A stretch of DNA of 64,000 bases from Balneola sp. EhC07 (GTDB lineage: Bacteria > Bacteroidota > Rhodothermia > Balneolales > Balneolaceae). The notes below the pieces were generated by a model. It did no database searches, had not been told where the DNA came from, and saw only the letters and a list, made by a program, of their open reading frames with translations. The position numbers were made by a program, and so were the translations under genes. Shown piece by piece: positions 41,160 to 50,257 of the stretch (positions within the stretch are counted from its first letter, which is position 1; each line of letters begins with the position of its first letter). The stretch spans positions 62,001 to 126,000 of the forward strand of contig NZ_LXYG01000001.1 in assembly GCF_001650905.1 (NCBI RefSeq), given 5' to 3'.

Positions 41160-41339
41160 GAACCGCGGATTAATGGGATTGAAGGATGTCACGAATCCAT
41201 GGCTTGTCACTTCGAGCGAAAGGGAGAAGTCTAAAAATCCTTGAACTATCATCAAAATCTTTAGATGTCTCGCAGTAGCTCGACATGACAAAAAATAGAA
41301 AATCCGTGATAATCCAAACATCCGGTTAATCCCTGGTTC
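41160..41339. repeat. Palindromic element with terminal inverted repeats (copy 1)
   Basis: About 180 bases bounded by GAACCGCGGATTAA and TTAATCCCTGGTTC (12 of 14 bases pair). Inside are TTGTCACTTCGAGCG...GAAGTCTAAA and a near-complement ending GCTCGACATGACAA, so the whole element can fold on itself. It sits between two DUF6090 genes. Just before it, on the gene strand, lies a short duplicate of a DUF6090 start (MLRFFRQ). The 74-codon open frame running through it is not a separate gene. Confidence 0.75.
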
Positions 41340-41368
41340 AGACAGTTTTTGGCGAAAGAAGCGGAGCA

Positions 41369-42115
41369 TTAGTTTAAATTATTCAGAAGTTCCAAAAGAT
41401 CTTCTGATTCTGATTTTAGTTCTTCTGTGATTTCTATTGCTACCTCATTCACCGTTTTCATCATATTCAGGAAAGTGTAAAACTTTCTACGTGCCTGCAC
41501 CCAGTTTACATTATTCCATATATCACTTTCAACATCGGCGTTTATTTCAATTTTAAATTCGTGAAAGTAAAATGGAACCTCACTGATAAAATCTTCGCTT
41601 AAATTATATTTCAGCTGAAGATTGTCAGTTATCATAACCTGATAAACTTTTTGAAGAGAATTCAGATCCAATAATCTAAATTGGATGATCTCATCTAACA
41701 GGTCAACTCTGCCGGTATTTTGAAGAGTCAGAAATGTATTGTTGTTCAGATTAGCAGTCTCAAAAGTCTGAATAATATCAAGATTAGCTTTGATGAGGTC
41801 ATTAAAATCCGAATTGGTTAAAGAAGGCTCAGATAGTATTTCTTCCAGACTGTCAATTTGAGATAACTGAAAAGACAGATCTTCTATTTGATACTCAAAA
41901 TTTTCAATATCCAATATTAGATCTTCTTTTAAAGCAGTTAAGTAGGATTCTGCAAGATCAGCTTTTTTTCTTTCCTCATTCCAGTTATTCACCTGAAGAG
42001 CGAGTAAGATCCCGATCATTACCAAAGCAATTTCACCTAAAGCATAAAGGAGGTATTTTCGAACGTTATTCTGTTCCATAAGTTTTTGTCGTATTTGTCT
42101 AAAAAATCTCAGCAT
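41369..42115 (-). CDS. DUF6090-family membrane protein (copy 2)
   Basis: A 248-residue paralogue. It shares with copies 1 and 3 the opening MLRFFRQIRQKLMEQNNVRK and the membrane segment LLYALGEIALVMIGILLALQ (about 23-43), with VNNWNEERKK after it. The outer part (about 50-248) is mainly helical and differs from the other copies. Its stop codon overlaps the ATG of a chimeric frame (TAATG) that carries a short DUF6090-like start and then runs into repeat copy 1. The function is unknown. Confidence 0.88.
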   Translation of the reverse strand: MLRFFRQIRQKLMEQNNVRKYLLYALGEIALVMIGILLALQVNNWNEERKKADLAESYLTALKEDLILDIENFEYQIEDLSFQLSQIDSLEEILSEPSLTNSDFNDLIKANLDIIQTFETANLNNNTFLTLQNTGRVDLLDEIIQFRLLDLNSLQKVYQVMITDNLQLKYNLSEDFISEVPFYFHEFKIEINADVESDIWNNVNWVQARRKFYTFLNMMKTVNEVAIEITEELKSESEDLLELLNNLN

Positions 42116-42121
42116 AGGAGT

Positions 42122-42298
42122 CGTGGGTTAAACTGATTTCAGGGATGGAGCGGAGTTATGGCTTGTCACTTCGAGCGGTAGCGAGAAGTCTAAAGATCTC
42201 GAACCCCCAAGCATCATTTTTAGATATCTCACATTTGTTCGATATGACAAACGATTAAAAACCTGTGTTAATCCTGAAATCAGTTTAATCAGCGGTTC
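42122..42298. repeat. Palindromic element with terminal inverted repeats (copy 2)
   Basis: About 177 bases of the same family as 41160-41339. TTAAACTGATTTCAGG (42128-42143) and CCTGAAATCAGTTTAA (42273-42288) are perfect 16-base inverted repeats, and AGCGGTTC marks the right end. The inner block TTGTCACTTCGAGCG...GAAGTCTAAAGA is shared with copy 1. It lies at the equivalent place between DUF6090 genes, again after a stray MLRFF start that overlaps the preceding stop as TAATG. Confidence 0.75.
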
Positions 42299-42327
42299 AA
42301 ATAGTATTTTGAGGAAGAAGCGTAGCA

Positions 42328-43122
42328 TTAATTATCCTTCTCCAAAGATTTGTTAATTTCACTAACAATTAGTTCGGAAAGTTTAAACTGTTCTCTTAAT
42401 GGCTCAAATCCTCCACGAATAGCTGACATAAAAAAACCTAGTTCTCCCATCAATTCTTCATTGTTGGTTAACTTATTCAATATTTCACCGGCTTTTTCTT
42501 CGGTAATAACCGGATCACATTTGTGTAATACTTGTATGTCACCGACAGTCTCATGGCATTCATCCCACATGTAATCCAAAATAGAGAAAGGTATCTGCAT
42601 TCGGGCCATTTTACGGTATGGAGGGTTTATACCAATAGTACTCTGGTATCTGGATGTTCCTCCTCCGTAGTAATATCCCAGCCGGTCTCTTAAGACTGAA
42701 TTATTAAGTAATGACAACTCACCGGCACTTTTTAATTCTTCGTAGGTTGCACTTTCGATAATAATGGGCCAGATTTGACTGGCATGGAAGGCGTCTACCA
42801 GTAATTCCCAATTTGTGTATTTAAGATCATTTATACCATCTGAAAAGTCTAATACTTTTATCCCACTCTCGAGAACCAGATCATAAAATTCAATATTTGA
42901 TTTATAAAACTCTATATCTGTATTTAAATCTCTTAGCAAAAGATTCAGATATACTTGCTCTCTGTTTTTCTTCAATCTCTCTTCATTCCAGTTATTAACC
43001 TGAAGGGCCAATAAAATACCGATCATTACTAGAGCAATTTCCCCAATAGCATATAATAGATATTTGCTGAACTTGCTTTCAGAAAGGAGAGCCTGTCGTA
43101 CCCGTCGAAAAAACTTAAACAT
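42328..43122 (-). CDS. DUF6090-family membrane protein (copy 1)
   Basis: A 264-residue paralogue, first in the run. The start MFKFFRRVRQ at 43122 aligns with the other copies; an ATG five codons upstream (MGVWD) is less likely. The membrane segment is LLYAIGEIALVMIGILLALQ, followed by VNNWNEERLKK. The outer region is helical (YLNLLLRDLNTDIEFYKSNI) and ends with an uncommon Cys-containing section (MWDECHETVGDIQVLHKC). The function is unknown. Confidence 0.87.
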   Translation of the reverse strand: MFKFFRRVRQALLSESKFSKYLLYAIGEIALVMIGILLALQVNNWNEERLKKNREQVYLNLLLRDLNTDIEFYKSNIEFYDLVLESGIKVLDFSDGINDLKYTNWELLVDAFHASQIWPIIIESATYEELKSAGELSLLNNSVLRDRLGYYYGGGTSRYQSTIGINPPYRKMARMQIPFSILDYMWDECHETVGDIQVLHKCDPVITEEKAGEILNKLTNNEELMGELGFFMSAIRGGFEPLREQFKLSELIVSEINKSLEKDN

Positions 43123-43206
43123 ATCCCAAACCCCCATTGTTATTAACAGAGGAAATTGGTTAAAACAGAGGTTATTTCAAAATTCTAAAAATTACCCAGT
43201 GGGGGT

Positions 43207-43749
43207 TTACTCGTGTTTACTTTTCAGTTCATCCAAACGTTTTTTGTTCTTCCGCTTTTGGAGGTAGGGAATGAAGAACATATAGATTCCGGTGATCCAA
43301 AGAATAGTTACAATTATGCCGGAAGGGAGGAAGATCCAAAGTTTGGCTGAATCATGAAACCAGGAACCATCGTGTAAGGTTTCAATAATTCCGGAACGGC
43401 GAAATTCTACTTGGAGCACATTACCTGTTTTGGTGTCTATCTGAATTTCCCAGTTGTTTACCCCGCGTACTTTTACTACTCCTTTATCCGGGCGAACATC
43501 CAGGCGATCTATATCTGACCATTTTGTAATACCTGCTTTATCAATAGTTGAAGATATTGCAAGAATTTCATCAAAAGTAATTTCAAGATCTGTAGAAACA
43601 CCTTCCTGAGTTGGAGGCTGAATCCAGGCAAACTCCTTTTTTACCTGAAGGAAAAGTCCTGTAATTAATACGATCAAAAAAGGGAGAGCTATAATAATAG
43701 CTCCCCATCTGTGAATTTTGCGGTTATCCCGCCGTGCGTGCCAACTCAT
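43207..43749 (-). CDS. PepSY-associated membrane protein
   Basis: A 180-residue inner-membrane protein of the PepSY-TM type. The N-terminus RDNRKIHRWGAIIIALPFL, with its conserved KxHRW, leads into membrane helix 1 (about 15-36). A periplasmic PepSY-like domain follows (ITKWSDIDRLDVRPDKGVVK, WEIQIDTKTGNVLQVE). Then comes LHDGSWFHDSAKLWIFLPSG with a second membrane helix (about 140-162). Family members often assist iron or siderophore uptake as reductase-like partners; here no TonB receptor adjoins it, so the role is open. Confidence 0.85.
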   Translation of the reverse strand: MSWHARRDNRKIHRWGAIIIALPFLIVLITGLFLQVKKEFAWIQPPTQEGVSTDLEITFDEILAISSTIDKAGITKWSDIDRLDVRPDKGVVKVRGVNNWEIQIDTKTGNVLQVEFRRSGIIETLHDGSWFHDSAKLWIFLPSGIIVTILWITGIYMFFIPYLQKRKNKKRLDELKSKHE

Positions 43750-43773
43750 TAATTATATTTTGGCTTTATCAGT

Positions 43774-44238
43774 TTAAAAGAAATAACGTAATCCCATCGA
43801 ACTGCTGAGAAAGAATGCGGAACTTGTCTCAACATTCACTGTTGGAGCAATATCCATATAAAGTTCAACAGGCTGGTCTTGCAACGAATATTCCATTCCC
43901 AAAGGTATCCTGAAACCAATTCCGGTATCAGAATTTTCTGAAAAGAGGAAGTTTACACCTACACCGTAATAGGGCCTCAATACTCCTGATTCAACATTAA
44001 AGGAATCACTATTTCCACTCAGTATAAGATTGGCTTGTAGATTTATAATGTTATTAAACTCATTAAAATTAAATCCTAAAACACCGGTTATCGCAGCAGT
44101 TTCTGAAATAGTTGCCTTGGCAGTAATTCCTGTAGGTGAAAACAGCTGAGCTCCAACTGCAATCCCTTCATTTTGTGCTTTTAGCGAAGTAGTTGCGATT
44201 ACTAAGGTTGCTAATGTGAGTAAAGCTTTAATTTTCAT
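43774..44238 (-). CDS. Small outer-membrane beta-barrel protein
   Basis: A 154-residue protein with a signal peptide ending at SLKAQ (residue 21). The rest alternates polar and hydrophobic residues in short strands and ends in Phe (GLRYFF), typical of a small eight-stranded outer-membrane barrel. I recognise no named family. It lies between the PepSY and amidohydrolase genes (24 and 17 bases apart) on the same strand, so all three may form one transcript. Confidence 0.7.
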   Translation of the reverse strand: MKIKALLTLATLVIATTSLKAQNEGIAVGAQLFSPTGITAKATISETAAITGVLGFNFNEFNNIINLQANLILSGNSDSFNVESGVLRPYYGVGVNFLFSENSDTGIGFRIPLGMEYSLQDQPVELYMDIAPTVNVETSSAFFLSSSMGLRYFF

Positions 44239-44255
44239 AGCTAAGTTGTTTTAAA

Positions 44256-45839
44256 TTAATATTTAACTCCGGGTTGAGTGATTTCGAAGCTTTCTTTGGC
44301 TTTTGCTTTATCAACCATACTCTCTACGTCTTTTAATAACTGCTTGGCATCGTATACAATTCCATCTTTTATAGTGTAAACAACTCCACCATGGCGTTTA
44401 ACATTGTTCTCATTGTCAACCAAAATAGCACCTGTTCCATACAACACTTTAAGATTTGCCATGGGGTTTGCATCAACAATTAACATATCTGCAAGTTTAC
44501 CTACCTCAATTGTCCCGAGTTCGTCATCCATTCCCAACACTTCAGCTGCTTTAAGAGAAGCTGATTGGAAAATTTCTAAAGGATGGAAACCAGCTTCTCT
44601 CATCATTTCCATTTCCTGAATATAACCGAAACCATATAGTTTGTAGATATATCCGGCATCAGAACCCAAAGTTACTCTTCCACCTCGGTTTTTATACTCG
44701 TTCACAAACTTCATCCATAAACGGAAGTTGTTTTTCCATTCTACTTCCTGCTCAGTTCCCCAATCTAACCAGTACGAACCGTGTGAAATTCTGCTGGGTT
44801 CATAAAATCTCCAAAGAGAAGGTAGTGTATATTTTTCATGCCATTCAGCTCGACGTTGAGCCATCAGATCCCGGCTGGCTTCATAAATAGTCATGGTAGG
44901 ATTAAGGGTAAAATCCAGTTCTAACAACTCATTCATAACCTCATTCCACTTTTCAGAATATGGCTCCGCTGCTTGTTTCCAGAGTTTTCCTGCTTCTTCA
45001 AAGCGGTGTTGCTCATTATTATAATTGTAATTCAATGGGTAATCCTGAATGATACGATCTTCAAAAAGAGCTTCGGGCAAACCGTACCAGTGCGTCATGC
45101 TGGTTAAACCTAACCGAGCTGAGGTGAGTACATTATTATAAACCACTCTGGTTTGGGCGTGGTGGGTCATTGTTTCAAGACCAAGTTTATTGGCTTCATC
45201 AATAGCAGCTGCATACACTTTCGGGGATGCACCGAAAAATTTAATTCCATCAGCTCCTGCTTTGTGGATCATTTGAACCCAATCGCGAGCCTGCTTTTCA
45301 TTGATGATTTGTTCTGAGGCTCCTTGCCCAAACGAAATATATGCTGAAATTCTTGGAGCCGTAATTTCATTCTTTTTGCTTTTGGCTTTATGACGGAGTG
45401 TCCAGTCCATTCCATTTCCGGAACCCGGTTCGCGGATGGTTGTGATTCCGTGCGCCATCCAAAGTTTATATACATATTCCGGAGTAGTTCCCTGAGCCCC
45501 ACCTCCGGTATGTGCGTGCATATCAATGAAACCCGGAAGTAAATACATACCCGTTGCGTCTATTACTTTATCATTAGCCTCAGCTTTTGGTCTTCTGTTT
45601 TCATTGATCGGAAGTCCCGGGTAACCAACGGTTCTGATACTGGCAATTCGATTTCCTTCAATTACGATATCAACAGGTCCGGTAGCAGGGGAGCCGGTAC
45701 CGTCGATCATATTAACTCCTCTGATGATCAAGCGATCAAAAGGACCTTCTCCATCTGCTCGGTCAGGAGCGTCGCTCATTTGTGCAAACAAAGGAGAGGT
45801 TAAAAGTACAAGTAGGATCAGCTGAAATATTTTTTTCAT
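44256..45839 (-). CDS. Exported amidohydrolase
   Basis: A 527-residue metal-dependent hydrolase with a signal peptide (MKKIFQLILLVLLTSPLFAQ). The amidohydrolase core has VIDATGMYLLPGFIDMHAH with the metal-binding HxH (His108, His110), further His/Asp sites in ETMTHHAQTR and TLGSDAGY, and the closing beta-sandwich GTIEVGKLADMLIVDANP. It belongs to the imidazolonepropionase/prolidase-like secreted group. The substrate cannot be told; members cleave cyclic amides or dipeptides. Confidence 0.88.
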   Translation of the reverse strand: MKKIFQLILLVLLTSPLFAQMSDAPDRADGEGPFDRLIIRGVNMIDGTGSPATGPVDIVIEGNRIASIRTVGYPGLPINENRRPKAEANDKVIDATGMYLLPGFIDMHAHTGGGAQGTTPEYVYKLWMAHGITTIREPGSGNGMDWTLRHKAKSKKNEITAPRISAYISFGQGASEQIINEKQARDWVQMIHKAGADGIKFFGASPKVYAAAIDEANKLGLETMTHHAQTRVVYNNVLTSARLGLTSMTHWYGLPEALFEDRIIQDYPLNYNYNNEQHRFEEAGKLWKQAAEPYSEKWNEVMNELLELDFTLNPTMTIYEASRDLMAQRRAEWHEKYTLPSLWRFYEPSRISHGSYWLDWGTEQEVEWKNNFRLWMKFVNEYKNRGGRVTLGSDAGYIYKLYGFGYIQEMEMMREAGFHPLEIFQSASLKAAEVLGMDDELGTIEVGKLADMLIVDANPMANLKVLYGTGAILVDNENNVKRHGGVVYTIKDGIVYDAKQLLKDVESMVDKAKAKESFEITQPGVKY

Positions 45840-45934
45840 TTCGAAAAAGTTAGTTATTGAAACTTAGATCTGATTTGAAGCAGAAATCGATTACAAATCT
45901 AAGTAAAAGGTATGTTAGTGATAGTAAAAGTTAG

Positions 45935-46393
45935 TTACAGAAGTAAAGCGCCTTCATGTTTAAGCAACCATTCTTTTCGCTCCATTCCCCCTGCATAACC
46001 AACCAGCTTGTTATCAGAACCAATAACACGATGGCATGGAATTACTACTGCGATAGGATTTTTTCCATTTGCTGAACCAACTGCTTGCGAAAAATTCTTA
46101 TCGCCAAGGTGAGAGGCTATTTTCCCGTACGAAGTAGTTGTTCCGTGAGGTATATTATTTAACTGCGACCAGACTTTTTGCTCAAAATCGGTTCCTTCCG
46201 GCAGCAGATTAAGATCAAACCGATCTCTTTTATTTCCAAAGTATTCTTTAAGCTGTGTTTTTGCCGATTCGGTATGAATGTCAGGATCTTCGGGACCGTC
46301 AAAATCCATAAACTTAATTCCTGTAATTCCACTTCCGTTAGAAAGTATTCTGAGATAACCGATTGGAGTTTCCAGATAGCTTACAAAGGTCAT
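45935..46393 (-). CDS. ogt: Methylated-DNA--protein-cysteine methyltransferase
   Basis: A 152-residue suicide DNA-repair protein that takes methyl groups from O6-methylguanine. The acceptor Cys120 is in the invariant IPCHRV. FEQKVWSQLNNIPHGTTTSYG and QAVGSANGKNPIAVV are the helix-turn-helix and Asn-hinge regions, and GYAGGMERKEWLLKHEG is the standard C-terminus. It lacks an Ada domain, so it is the Ogt-type. The gene starts 3 bases after the LEA-type lipoprotein stop codon on the same strand. Confidence 0.94.
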   Translation of the reverse strand: MTFVSYLETPIGYLRILSNGSGITGIKFMDFDGPEDPDIHTESAKTQLKEYFGNKRDRFDLNLLPEGTDFEQKVWSQLNNIPHGTTTSYGKIASHLGDKNFSQAVGSANGKNPIAVVIPCHRVIGSDNKLVGYAGGMERKEWLLKHEGALLL

Positions 46394-46396
46394 TGT

Positions 46397-47257
46397 TTAA
46401 TTATTAAAAATGTTGACAGTTCCTGAGCGATCAAAATTATAAGGGGTAGTTTTAAAAAATGGAAGCGTTGATCCTACATCCGAGTTGCCGGAAATCGTAT
46501 ATTCCAGAGGCTGATCTCCTGTTATAACATTATAAGCACTTCTACCCAATTGGATAAAGTTTAATGAAACAGGAACCGAAATAGTACCTGATTCTTTTTC
46601 TTCGATCTTGATGGGATCTAAAGATTTTCCTGAGATCGAATCAAGTCCATTTAAAGATATTGTATAGTCAGTGTCGCTTAACGAAATTCCAAAAGCATTG
46701 GGGTTATCAATGTTGAGGATCAATTCAAGATCAGCTTTAGTAAAAGATAAATTCTTAACAGATAATCTGGAAACGGATACTTTTGGAGTTTTAATAACCG
46801 GAATTACTCCGGATTTTTCCAAAGGTATTTCTGTGAATCCCAGAATAGGTAAGTCAACTCCTATCACAGATTTTAATGCGTAGCTTGTTTCATCTTGTTT
46901 TCGGATATCTGAAAAGGTTTTGAATAGTTCATCATAAGTAAAGCGTACCGGAATTTGCACAATGCTTTTATTGTTGGATAAAATTTCTGTGCTTAAAGCT
47001 TGGTCTCCACTTACAAAAGTTCTATCGGAGATCAGGAAATCATAATTATATGATGTAAGATTTACAGCAACCGCATTAGGGTTATCAACTTCTATATCAA
47101 AAGTAAGCTCAAGATCACTTAATGAAGCATCAGAAATCCTGACATCATTTACTGAAAGATCAGGTTTTTGTATGGACGCCAAATCTTTTAGTGCAGAGCA
47201 GTTGATATTGAATGTGGCGTATAGTGTAATTAAAAGGAGGTATTTAAAGAATTTCAT
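46397..47257 (-). CDS. LEA type-2 family lipoprotein
   Basis: A 286-residue lipoprotein with a signal ending in TFNINC (Cys20). Two LEA14/WHy-like immunoglobulin-type domains follow, about 30-150 and 155-280. They show the repeated pattern LSDLELTFDIEVDNPNAVAVNL and FTKADLELILNIDNPNAFGISL, where the DNPN motif is the family mark. Such proteins sit in the envelope and are linked to desiccation or stress; the role here is not known. It precedes the ogt gene and is followed upstream by a terminator separating it from the TonB receptor gene. Confidence 0.88.
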   Translation of the reverse strand: MKFFKYLLLITLYATFNINCSALKDLASIQKPDLSVNDVRISDASLSDLELTFDIEVDNPNAVAVNLTSYNYDFLISDRTFVSGDQALSTEILSNNKSIVQIPVRFTYDELFKTFSDIRKQDETSYALKSVIGVDLPILGFTEIPLEKSGVIPVIKTPKVSVSRLSVKNLSFTKADLELILNIDNPNAFGISLSDTDYTISLNGLDSISGKSLDPIKIEEKESGTISVPVSLNFIQLGRSAYNVITGDQPLEYTISGNSDVGSTLPFFKTTPYNFDRSGTVNIFNN

Positions 47258-47410
47258 GTGCTCAAATTACAGCGATTTAATAAGGAAAAAAATTTTCAAA
47301 ATAAATTGTAACAAAGTGTGACTGAGTTTCTCTTGTACTCGCTTAAGGGGAACAGATAATGCGATGAAGACGCAAATCTATTTTTCAAACCCTTTTTTGA
47401 AACCTAAAAC

Positions 47411-47445
47411 AAAGCCTCAATCTTGAAAAATTGAGGCTTTTTTTT
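47411..47445 (-). terminator. Intrinsic terminator after the TonB receptor gene
   Basis: AAAGCCTCAAT and ATTGAGGCTTT form a perfect 11-base stem with an 8-base loop. It sits just after the receptor's stop codon on the minus strand and is followed there by TTTGTTTT. An eight-T run on the other side makes it usable in both directions. Confidence 0.85.
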
Positions 47446-47447
47446 GT

Positions 47448-49718
47448 TTAAAAATAGATCCTGTACAGAATTGTAATGTTTCTTCCGGGTTGCGGTCTCA
47501 GATCTTTAATTCTGGAAAGATGGTTATAGTATTCCTTGTACAGAAGATTGTTCACATTTAACGAAAGAGTGTGAAGAAGCTTCTTAGTGTTGAATCTGTA
47601 TTGCGCAAATAAGTCTGTTAAAAAATAGGAGTCTGTAGGATTTTCAAATTCACCGGTTCGGTCCTGTTTTGCTGCATATTTGAATCGGGTACCAATTTCA
47701 AATCCATCTTTTGAATACTTAACAGAAGCTTTTGCTTTGAATGGAGGTATTTGCGGTAACGGTCTTGTTCCTTTATTACTCCCATTTTCATCAGTAGTGT
47801 CTTGTTGGCCAATTGTATAGCTAACAGAAAAATCTGTTACTAATGTTTCTGATAATTGAACTTCAGCGGAGGTCTCAAATCCATAGAGTTCTGCTGAAGT
47901 TCCAATGAATTGGTAGTTCAATAAATCAGCACGTTGAATATTTGCCTGTCCCGTATTCCGTGCATATAAATAGTTATCAAATCCATTATGAAAAACAGCA
48001 GCATTTGCATTTACTATACGGTTCTGATAGCCAACAAATATTTCTTTAGCCCAAGCGCGCTCGGGGTCAAGATCAGGGTTCCCTATTTCAAATGAGTAGG
48101 AAGCTAAATGAGGTCCCTCGGAGTATAATTCTTCCAAAGAAGGAGCCCTGAAAGATCTCAGAATAGTAGATCCTACAGAAAATCCTTTTCCCAAGTCATA
48201 AATAGCTGAAACAGATCCTGAAAGAGCTGAAAAGTCACGGTCCTTATAAAAAGTAGAATCGATGGAACCGTTACGGGCACCAATCCCATAAAATAATCCC
48301 CTTTCCTCGGTTGTAGCCAATGAGTAGTCAAAACGGGCTCCGGCTTCCAGATGAAGTGGTCCTAGATCCGATTCTTCAATTATGTATGCGCCAATTTTAA
48401 AATTATTTGAAGGCGGTGTGCCTGCTCCATCAACTACATAATCTTCAATTTCTGAGGAGAAACCGAAAGAGCCGTTATTTAATAATCCGAATTTATTATG
48501 CTTCGCTCTGATATTAATATTGGTTGTAAGCAGATCAAACTCTGTTCCGATAACAGGATTGCCATTACTGCTTTTCCCTTCGATTTCTTTGTGATTATAG
48601 TCTTTAAATGATGCATCAATTTCAATTACTTTAAAAAAGCCGTTTTTGATAAGTATTTCTGAACGGGCATCGTATTGATATTTTCTTAATTCAATATCTA
48701 CTCCATCAGGATGGCCATTTGGGTCAGGTGGTATTCCATAATTACTAAAATAAATACTTGTTGAGGCTCCTGCATATCCCCAGGGACGAATCCAACTAAC
48801 CCCAATGGCATCGTTGGTAGTTTCATAAAAAGTATTTCTGATCTCACCTCTGGGCGTGTCAGTATTCAATCCATATCTACCATTGATATCAGCTTGAATG
48901 GCGAAAGATTTAACCGGGAATGAAATATTAATTGCTGACGATAAACCTGAATTAACCGTTTGTCCATTTAAGGATAGAGTACCGGTAAGCTGAGAAGGAA
49001 GTGTAGTTTGAACTTGATTCTTGACTACATTAATAACACCACCAATTGCGTTAGAACCATAAGCTAATGCTGCAGGTCCACGGGCAATTTCAATTTCGGT
49101 AGCAGAAACCGGATCTATAGTAACGGAATGATCAGAAGACTGAGCAGATACGTCTCCGGAACTGATTCCATCTTGTAAGATCATGACTCTTTCATCACCT
49201 AAGCCCCGAATAACAGGCCTTCCGGGGGCAGCTCCATTCGACCTCTGGTCAAAACCCGGTAAACTGGTAAGCGTTTCAGATAAAGTAGAACCTAAATTTC
49301 GTCTTAAATCAGAACCAAATATCTTTTTTGAAGCATGCTCTAATCCGGAACCGGTTAAGTCTTCAGCCTCTCCAACAACTTCAATAGCTTCAGAGCTAAG
49401 TACCGATACATTTAGTTTTATATCGAGTTCAAGATTATTATTACTTATCTCAATTTTTTGAGATTGAGTTCTGTATCCAATTCTGTGAGCTGTTAAAGTA
49501 TAGGTTCCGGAAGGAATGTTCTTTATCTCAAACTCACCATCAATTGTTGAAACAGCAGTTCTGTTTAGTTCTTCCAGGTGAATGTATGCGAAAGGAATAG
49601 ACTCATTTGTCTCTTTATCATAAATATTTCCTGATATTGAATAAGATGAACTCTGTCCCATAGATGATCCGGAGATCATCATTAGGAACAAAGCTGTTAA
49701 TATCGAAAAGTATTTCAT
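47448..49718 (-). CDS. TonB-dependent receptor, ZnuD-like
   Basis: A 756-residue outer-membrane receptor. The signal peptide ends near SSMGQS. A carboxypeptidase-regulatory-like domain (about 27-110) comes first, then the plug (LRRNLGSTLSETLTSLPGF, RPVIRGLGDERVMILQDGI) and the segment SSDHSVTIDPVSATEIEIAR with GPAALAYGSNAIGGVINV. The SxDH...DP and GSxAIGGV words are typical of zinc receptor ZnuD and relatives. The barrel ends in Phe (YRIYF). It lacks the His-rich loop of some ZnuD proteins. It lies one base after a small lipoprotein gene; a metal, probably zinc, is the likely substrate. Confidence 0.88.
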   Translation of the reverse strand: MKYFSILTALFLMMISGSSMGQSSSYSISGNIYDKETNESIPFAYIHLEELNRTAVSTIDGEFEIKNIPSGTYTLTAHRIGYRTQSQKIEISNNNLELDIKLNVSVLSSEAIEVVGEAEDLTGSGLEHASKKIFGSDLRRNLGSTLSETLTSLPGFDQRSNGAAPGRPVIRGLGDERVMILQDGISSGDVSAQSSDHSVTIDPVSATEIEIARGPAALAYGSNAIGGVINVVKNQVQTTLPSQLTGTLSLNGQTVNSGLSSAINISFPVKSFAIQADINGRYGLNTDTPRGEIRNTFYETTNDAIGVSWIRPWGYAGASTSIYFSNYGIPPDPNGHPDGVDIELRKYQYDARSEILIKNGFFKVIEIDASFKDYNHKEIEGKSSNGNPVIGTEFDLLTTNINIRAKHNKFGLLNNGSFGFSSEIEDYVVDGAGTPPSNNFKIGAYIIEESDLGPLHLEAGARFDYSLATTEERGLFYGIGARNGSIDSTFYKDRDFSALSGSVSAIYDLGKGFSVGSTILRSFRAPSLEELYSEGPHLASYSFEIGNPDLDPERAWAKEIFVGYQNRIVNANAAVFHNGFDNYLYARNTGQANIQRADLLNYQFIGTSAELYGFETSAEVQLSETLVTDFSVSYTIGQQDTTDENGSNKGTRPLPQIPPFKAKASVKYSKDGFEIGTRFKYAAKQDRTGEFENPTDSYFLTDLFAQYRFNTKKLLHTLSLNVNNLLYKEYYNHLSRIKDLRPQPGRNITILYRIYF

Positions 49719-50195
49719 CTAGTTAGAAGAAGTAGTTACCGAGATTGGAAGATCTACAGTAACGAATTCCGCGGCACCTTGATGATTCATTGTAAGTTTG
49801 AAAGTAGATGAACCTTCCGCAGTTCCAGTTACATCAAAACTGAAAGGTGCAGAATCTGAGTTAATATTCCCAAAAACTGCAATGTTACCGGCTCCTGAAA
49901 ATGTAATTGAATGTTCATCAGGCTCCGGCGTAAACTCATCCAGGTCTTCATCCAGGAAAACTACTGTAAACGAATTTGTACTTCCATTGGCAACAGATAA
50001 ACTACCTGTAGTAGTACTATTTGATGGATGTGCAATATATTCCAGCACACCTTGACCATTTGATTTGATTCTAATTCCGACGGGCTCTTGCTCGTGATCA
50101 TCTGATCCGGTTGAGTTACTGCAAGCTGCGAACAGGCCTGTTATTAATAGTAGGTATAAAGCGGTTTTAGCCGCATGAGTAAATGAATTTTTCAT
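49719..50195 (-). CDS. Small lipoprotein of the ZnuD-like operon
   Basis: A 158-residue lipoprotein with a signal ending in LFAAC (Cys25). The mature part is beta-rich, with VGIRIKSNGQGVLEYIAHP, Ser/Thr-rich strands and an acidic stretch DEDLDEFTPEPDEHS. It is directly followed by the TonB receptor start codon, so the two are co-translated. In Bacteroidota, similar small lipoproteins accompany zinc/copper TonB receptors. Its His and acidic residues could bind metal; that is inference. Confidence 0.75.
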   Translation of the reverse strand: MKNSFTHAAKTALYLLLITGLFAACSNSTGSDDHEQEPVGIRIKSNGQGVLEYIAHPSNSTTTGSLSVANGSTNSFTVVFLDEDLDEFTPEPDEHSITFSGAGNIAVFGNINSDSAPFSFDVTGTAEGSSTFKLTMNHQGAAEFVTVDLPISVTTSSN

Positions 50196-50257
50196 GGCTT
50201 AAATAAAATTTGATTATAAAATGTAATTAAGAATGCCTTAAAGGCAGTGAATGGGTC

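Noticed and set aside
41145-41369. 74-codon frame starting MLRFFRQ between DUF6090 genes
   Set aside because: After a short DUF6090-like start it reads only through the palindromic element; no membrane helix of the family follows.
42128-42328. 66-codon frame starting MLRFF between DUF6090 genes
   Set aside because: As for the other gap, it is a short family-like start followed by repeat sequence.
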